Positions 59,757 to 64,000 of a stretch of 64,000 nucleotides of DNA are shown here, piece by piece. Under the pieces are notes generated by a model. The model was not told where the DNA came from and did not search any database. It saw only the letters and a list, made by a program, of their open reading frames with translations. Positions within the stretch are counted from its first letter, which is position 1. Each line of letters begins with the position of its first letter. The stretch lies in the NCBI RefSeq assembly GCF_000719095.1, contig NZ_JOEH01000014.1:124001-188000 (forward strand). Reading direction: 5' to 3'. Source of the stretch: Streptacidiphilus jeojiense (GTDB lineage Bacteria > Actinomycetota > Actinomycetes > Streptomycetales > Streptomycetaceae). Position numbers and translations under genes: made by a program.

Positions 59757-60353
59757 CTACAGGGGCGCGGTAGTTGTCGCCTCGTCGGTCGGCGATGTCA
59801 GTGAGCCGGTGCGGAGGTCGTCGATGACCGAGTCGATCCATGCCGTCTCGGCGCGGGCGAGGCACAACGCGTACTCGGCTTCGATGACGTGCAGGCGGGG
59901 CACATCGGCCGCCAGGGCCTCCGCGAGGCGCTCTTCGTCGGCGGCCGTGCGCTGCCGGAGGCGTCGGGCACGCTCGGCCAGGGCCTCGCCCGCGCCGCTC
60001 ACCCCGAGGGCGCCGAGATAGGTGACTGCGCCCAGGAACTGTGAGAATTCGCGCTCCGGGTTGCGGATCTGGGAGTCCAGCCGTCGTACGAGTTCCTGGC
60101 GGCCCTCCTCCGTGAGGGCGTAGACGGTCCTCTCCGGACGGTTTCCCGAGCGCTGCCGGCCTTGCGAGGCAAGCCATCCCGCCTCGGCCAGGGCGGCAAC
60201 GGTGTTGTAGAGCGTGCCCCGCGTGATCGCGGCCGCGTGGTTGTCGCTGCGTTCCCGCAGTTCGGCAAGCATCTGGTGCGGGTGCGAGGGCTGTTCGAGC
60301 AGGAGCCCCAGCACGGCGAGAACGATCGGGTTGTCGAGAGCGCGACGCGGCAT
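59757..60353 (-). CDS. PadR family transcriptional regulator
   Basis: A 198-residue PadR protein: wHTH (residues 8-90, AVLGLLLEQPSHPHQMLAEL; TRGTLYNTVAALAEAGWL; RPERTVYALTEEGRQEL) and the PadR C-terminal helical domain. Regulates itself and usually an adjacent gene in response to phenolics or drugs; the cotranscribed TIM-barrel gene is the obvious target. An AATA-AAC-TATT dyad (about 60375) sits in its promoter. ATG 60353. Confidence 0.9.
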   Translation of the reverse strand: MPRRALDNPIVLAVLGLLLEQPSHPHQMLAELRERSDNHAAAITRGTLYNTVAALAEAGWLASQGRQRSGNRPERTVYALTEEGRQELVRRLDSQIRNPEREFSQFLGAVTYLGALGVSGAGEALAERARRLRQRTAADEERLAEALAADVPRLHVIEAEYALCLARAETAWIDSVIDDLRTGSLTSPTDEATTTAPL

Positions 60354-60435
60354 AGTCGAACTCTATCAGTCCAAATAAACTATTCGCAGATGTACGAGGC
60401 ACCGGGCCCGGTCGGAACACCGGGCGCGCGGGGGT

Positions 60436-60453
60436 CGGGTAGTCAACTACCCG
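60436..60453. promoter_or_regulatory. 18-bp inverted repeat upstream of a membrane protein
   Basis: CGGGTAGT-CA-ACTACCCG has perfect 8-base arms. It lies 68 bases before ATG 60521 and 83 bases upstream of the divergent PadR start at 60353. Candidate operator for either; the protein is unknown. Confidence 0.5.
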
Positions 60454-60520
60454 TGCTGAGCCGGCAGGGCTCCGGAACGCTGGTGTCATCAGCCGTTTCG
60501 TGGGTCCAGGGGGTATCCGA

Positions 60521-61219
60521 ATGAGCGTCAGCACCGAACCAGCGGTGGTCGCGCAGACTTCCGCACGAGGGCTGCTCCGGCCCCTCGCCGCAGTCGCGGT
60601 GGTCGCCGTGGTGCTGGGCCAACTGCTCGGGCTGGTGCAGACCGGGGTGGCGCCCGGCGGCGACCCGGCCAACGATCCCGTGTACGACAAGGTCCTCGCG
60701 GACCACGGCAGCATGTGGCTGTGGCCGGTCGGTGGCATCGGCAACCTCCTCGCCGCCGCAGCCACCGCCTTCGCCGTGCTGGTGCTGGTCACCACCTGCG
60801 GCAACGGCCGCGGCCCGCGTTGGGCCTGGGCCGGTGCGGCGCTGCTGTGCCTTGCCGGCCCGCTGCTGGCGGCCGGCATGGGCGGGGCCGGCATCCTCTA
60901 CTACGCGGCGGGCGACACCCGCGCGCTCGCCCCGGCGGCCGGCCGGACCCTGCTGCACCACGTCAACCACCAGGGCGGCCTGGACGGCGCGTTCGTGCTG
61001 CCGGGCCTGCTGGCCCTGCTCCTCGGTCTGATCGTGGCCGCGGTGGCGCTGCTGCGCTCCCGTGCGGTGGACTGGTGGCTCCCGGCGGTCCTGCTGGTCA
61101 GCACGGTGGCAAGCTTCGTGGTCGACCACGGTCTCGGCGGCGCGCTGGTCACCCTGCCCGGCGCCGCGGTGACCGTGCTGCTCTGCCTGCGCTCCAGGCA
61201 GGCACTGTCCGAGAACTGA
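60521..61219 (+). CDS. Small polytopic membrane protein of unknown function
   Basis: A 232-residue protein with about six membrane helices and no recognised domain. Between the first two helices is a polar loop with PANDPVYDKVLADHGSMWLW, split as NDPVYDKVLADHG and MWLW; a TLLHHVNHQGG stretch has three His that could bind a metal. AGGGGG about seven bases before ATG fixes the start. Divergent from PadR; 90 bases upstream of the LuxR regulator. Confidence 0.7.
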   Translation: MSVSTEPAVVAQTSARGLLRPLAAVAVVAVVLGQLLGLVQTGVAPGGDPANDPVYDKVLADHGSMWLWPVGGIGNLLAAAATAFAVLVLVTTCGNGRGPRWAWAGAALLCLAGPLLAAGMGGAGILYYAAGDTRALAPAAGRTLLHHVNHQGGLDGAFVLPGLLALLLGLIVAAVALLRSRAVDWWLPAVLLVSTVASFVVDHGLGGALVTLPGAAVTVLLCLRSRQALSEN

Positions 61220-61297
61220 CTGAACGTCAACTCATCGGGGGAGGGAGGGAGGGGCTGCAGCTCAGGCAGATCCCTGCCCACGCAGGGGGCCCGCTCC

Positions 61298-61303
61298 TAT
61301 CAT
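61298..61303 (+). promoter_or_regulatory. -10 element of a leaderless promoter (LAL gene)
   Basis: TATCAT is six bases before ATG 61310; no ribosome site is present, so the transcript should start at the initiation codon. Confidence 0.5.
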
Positions 61304-61309
61304 GTGGCC

Positions 61310-64000
61310 ATGGTCACTCCGTGGCCGCTGATAGGGCGGGTCCGCGAACGCGGACAGCTCGAACGGGCGTTGCGCCCGGCGTCCGCGCCGGGCCCCGCGG
61401 CCCGCGGAGCCCCGTCGAGCAGCGGCGTGCTGATGGTGGGCGAGGCCGGGGTCGGCAAGACCAGGCTGGCCGCGGTGGCGTTGGACGGGGCACGGGAGCG
61501 GGGGCTCGCCGTGCGCTGGGTGTCCGCCACCAGCTCCGCCCGCCCACTGCCGCTGGGCGCGTTCGCCCCGCTCACAGGGGTGCTCGGCAGCGGTTCCGCC
61601 GACGTGCTGGCGCAGGCAGCCGCGGCCGTCACCGCCGGGGTCGCGCCGAGCAGGCTCGTCCTCGGCGTCGACGACGTCCACCTGCTGGACGAGCTCTCCG
61701 CACTGCTGCTGCACCACCTTGCGGTGACCGGGGCCGTCACCGTGGTCGCCACCGCACGCAGCGGCCGGGCACTGCCCGGACCGGTGACCGCGCTGTGGAA
61801 GGACGGGCTCCTGGACCGGCTCGAACTGCAACCACTGCGCGCGGACGAGACCCGCACCTTGCTGGAGGCCGCCCTCGGCGGTCAGGTCGAGAGCACGACG
61901 GCGGAACGCCTGTGGCAGCTCACCGGCGGCAACGCGCTCTACCTGCGACACCTGGTCGACGAGGAGACGGCCGCGGGCCGGCTGCGGGACACCCTGGGCG
62001 TCTGGCGCTGGAACGGCTCCCCCCGGCTCTCCAACAGCCTGGTGGAGCTGATCGGCTCGCGCATCGGGGCGCTGCCCGGGCCCGAGCAGACCGTACTGGA
62101 CCTGCTCGCCCTCGCCGAACCGCTCTCCCCCGACCTACTCGACACCCTCGCCGCAGCGGACGGCCCGGCGGCCCGGCCGGCGGACAGCACCGCCGCCGGC
62201 ACCGTGGAGGCGGTCGAACAGCGCGGCCTGGTCCGGGTGGACCGGCATGCGCAGGGACTCCAGGTCCGTCTGGCCCACCCGCTCTACGGTGAGGGCCGAC
62301 GCCTGGAGATGGGCGTCCTGCGCGCCCGCCGCCTGCGCGGCGCGGTCGTTCGCAGGCTGCCGCGCCCCGAGCCCGCACCGCTGGGCGTACGCACCTCGGC
62401 CGCCCCGACCGTCGGCGACCCGGGCGATCCGCAGCTGCTGCGCTACGCGGTGCTCGCGCTGGAGTCGGACCTGCCGCCCGACCCCGCGCTGCTCAGCGCC
62501 GCCGCGCAGGCGGCCGTGCACCTGCTGGACCTGCGCCTGGCCGAGCGGCTGGCGCGGGCCGCGGAGCAGGCCGGTGGCGCCTTCACCGCGCAGCTCACCC
62601 TCGCCTACTCGCTCATCTGGCAGGGCCGCGGCCAGGAGGCGGAGACGGTGCTGGCCGCAGCGACCGATCGGGCCGCCGACTCCGGGGAACTCGCCGCGGT
62701 AACCATCCCCAGGGCCGCCAACCTCTTCTGGGCGCTGTGCGACGCCGACCGCGCGCACCTCGTGCTGCACGGCACGGGCGCGGCGGACGCCCTGGGCGCC
62801 CCGGGCACCTCGATCACCGCGGACACCGGGGCGGTCGCCGGGCTCGACTCGGCCATGGCGCTGTTCCTCGGCCGTCCGCACCAGGCCGTCGCCTCCGGGC
62901 TGCCGGTGCTGACCCTGCCCGGCCCCGATCACCAGGCGGTGCTGCTGGCCGCCTGGGGCGTGGTCGGCGGCAGTGGAGTGCTCGGCCTGCCGGTGGCCCG
63001 GGCGGCCGCGGAGTCGGGGTACGCCGCCGCGTCCCGGATCTACGACGGCTCGCTGCTGGAGATCTGCCTGGCCGGCGCGCACCAGTTGGCGCTGCGGCTG
63101 GCCGGGGAGCTGGAGCAGATGCAGGAGGTCGCATCCCGGCAGGCCCGCACCCGCCCCGGGCCGCCCGGGCTGAGTCGGCGGATGGGGCTCTCCCTCAGCG
63201 GATTCGCCCTGCTGGCCCGCGGCCGGGTCCGGTCGGCGGCCCGCGAACTGCGCGAGGCACGCAGCGCGCTCGCCGACGCGGACATCGGCGGCTGGGAGTA
63301 CATGACGCTGATCGCGCTGACCACAGCGGTCGCCCTGTCCGGGGACGCGGACGCCGCGGCTGCAGCACTGGCCGACCTGGAGTCCCACCGGCACGGGGTC
63401 TCACGCTACCTGGAGCCGGAACGGCTGCTGGCTCACGCCTGGACGGCGGCCTGCGGCGGCGCGCTCAGCCGTGCCGCCGCCCTGGCCGAGGAGGCTGCGC
63501 GCACCGCGGCGCTGCTGGGCCAGCCCGCGCAGGAGGTCGCAGCCTGGCAGCAGCTGGCCCGCCTCGGCTCCCCCGCGCACGCGCTCCGCGCGGCGCCGCG
63601 TCTGGCCGAGCTGGCCGGCACCGTGCACGGCCGCGCGGCCCCTGCCGCTGCCGCGTACGCCGCAGCCCGCGCCGCGTCCGACGGCCCCGCCCTGGACACT
63701 GCGGCGGCGGCCTTCGCTGACTACGGCGACCTGCTGAGCGCGGCCGACGCCGCCGCACAGGCCGCAGCGGCACACCACCGGGCCGCGCGGCACGGCTCCG
63801 CCACCATGTCCGCCTCCCGCTCCAGCGCCTGGCGGCACGCCTGCGAGGACGCCCGCACACCGGCGGGCGCGGAGGCCACGCCCCTGCCGCTGACCGGCCG
63901 CGAACGCGAGATCGCCCTGCTGATCGGCCGCGGTCTGAGCAACCGTCAGATCGCCGACCAGCTGACACTCTCCGTCCGCACCGTCGAGGGCCACATCTAC
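61310..64000 (+). CDS. LuxR family ATP-binding (LAL) regulator, truncated by window end
   Basis: The first 897 codons of a large LAL/MalT-type regulator; the frame is open to the last base. AAA-type ATPase module at residues 1-200: Walker A GEAGVGKTR, Walker B VLGVDDVH, then LTGGNALYLRHLV. The middle (about 330-840) is Ala/Leu-rich helical repeat of TPR type. The C-terminal LuxR HTH begins near residue 862 (LTGREREIALLIGRGLSNRQ, QIADQLTLSVRTVEGHIY) and lacks only its last helix. LAL regulators activate secondary-metabolite or catabolic genes; the target is not visible. Confidence 0.92.
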   Translation, partial: MVTPWPLIGRVRERGQLERALRPASAPGPAARGAPSSSGVLMVGEAGVGKTRLAAVALDGARERGLAVRWVSATSSARPLPLGAFAPLTGVLGSGSADVLAQAAAAVTAGVAPSRLVLGVDDVHLLDELSALLLHHLAVTGAVTVVATARSGRALPGPVTALWKDGLLDRLELQPLRADETRTLLEAALGGQVESTTAERLWQLTGGNALYLRHLVDEETAAGRLRDTLGVWRWNGSPRLSNSLVELIGSRIGALPGPEQTVLDLLALAEPLSPDLLDTLAAADGPAARPADSTAAGTVEAVEQRGLVRVDRHAQGLQVRLAHPLYGEGRRLEMGVLRARRLRGAVVRRLPRPEPAPLGVRTSAAPTVGDPGDPQLLRYAVLALESDLPPDPALLSAAAQAAVHLLDLRLAERLARAAEQAGGAFTAQLTLAYSLIWQGRGQEAETVLAAATDRAADSGELAAVTIPRAANLFWALCDADRAHLVLHGTGAADALGAPGTSITADTGAVAGLDSAMALFLGRPHQAVASGLPVLTLPGPDHQAVLLAAWGVVGGSGVLGLPVARAAAESGYAAASRIYDGSLLEICLAGAHQLALRLAGELEQMQEVASRQARTRPGPPGLSRRMGLSLSGFALLARGRVRSAARELREARSALADADIGGWEYMTLIALTTAVALSGDADAAAAALADLESHRHGVSRYLEPERLLAHAWTAACGGALSRAAALAEEAARTAALLGQPAQEVAAWQQLARLGSPAHALRAAPRLAELAGTVHGRAAPAAAAYAAARAASDGPALDTAAAAFADYGDLLSAADAAAQAAAAHHRAARHGSATMSASRSSAWRHACEDARTPAGAEATPLPLTGREREIALLIGRGLSNRQIADQLTLSVRTVEGHIY

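Overview
The window is about 72% G+C with strong third-position GC, many GTG starts, frequent 4-base start/stop overlaps and several leaderless genes. It carries a SpoIIE phosphatase/anti-sigma kinase regulator, an ATP-binding LuxR (LAL) regulator, sugar- and polyamine-type ABC importers and many LysR, GntR, PucR, MarR, Rrf2, PadR and Lrp regulators. This fits the accessory part of a Streptomycetaceae chromosome (Streptomyces, Kitasatospora or Streptacidiphilus); the genus cannot be settled from sequence alone. I see no tRNA, rRNA, insertion sequence, phage gene or CRISPR array. About 55 protein genes fill the window, and the last one runs off the right edge.

Layout. 0-8.8 kb: a secreted ThuA-like protein, an MHYT sensor, a GNAT, a LysR/EamA exporter divergon, an FMN reductase and aldo/keto reductase next to a leaderless two-unit Lrp regulator, a double GNAT and a VOC protein. 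8.4-13.3 kb (minus): GMC oxidoreductase, benzoylformate-decarboxylase-like ThDP enzyme, IclR and VOC, tightly coupled. 13.5-18.1 kb (plus): a ribose-type ABC importer and an SDR. 18.1-27 kb: an APC permease facing a GntR regulator and a soluble Cache protein, then a PotADBC-type importer facing a PucR regulator. Both divergent promoters share an exact 15-base motif, which suggests one amine or amino-acid regulon.

27-43 kb: an alpha-xylosidase with a LacI-type operator, three polytopic GT-C-like membrane proteins, a secreted PI-PLC-like lectin fusion, the SpoIIE regulator, and an alkylsulfatase with a SulP transporter. 42.4-48.6 kb: stress and efflux divergons (GNAT, Rrf2/NmrA, DoxX/cupin/LysR, MFS/MarR). 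48.6-55.4 kb (minus): the most intriguing locus. An Lrp regulator is followed by a cysteine-rich leader peptide, a hairpin, an APC permease, a glutamine-synthetase-like gamma-glutamyl-amine ligase, an unrecognised protein with faint nitroreductase likeness, and a CYP124/125-like P450; the four enzyme and transporter genes are packed tightly. I read it as an amine uptake, gamma-glutamylation and oxidation operon that may be controlled by cysteine-responsive attenuation. 55.4-64 kb: Rrf2/SDR and MarR/FMN-reductase divergons (the MarR 3' end carries a 14-bp tandem repeat), a beta-carbonic anhydrase with a possible second cysteine leader, a PadR/TIM-barrel pair, a small membrane protein and the truncated LAL regulator.
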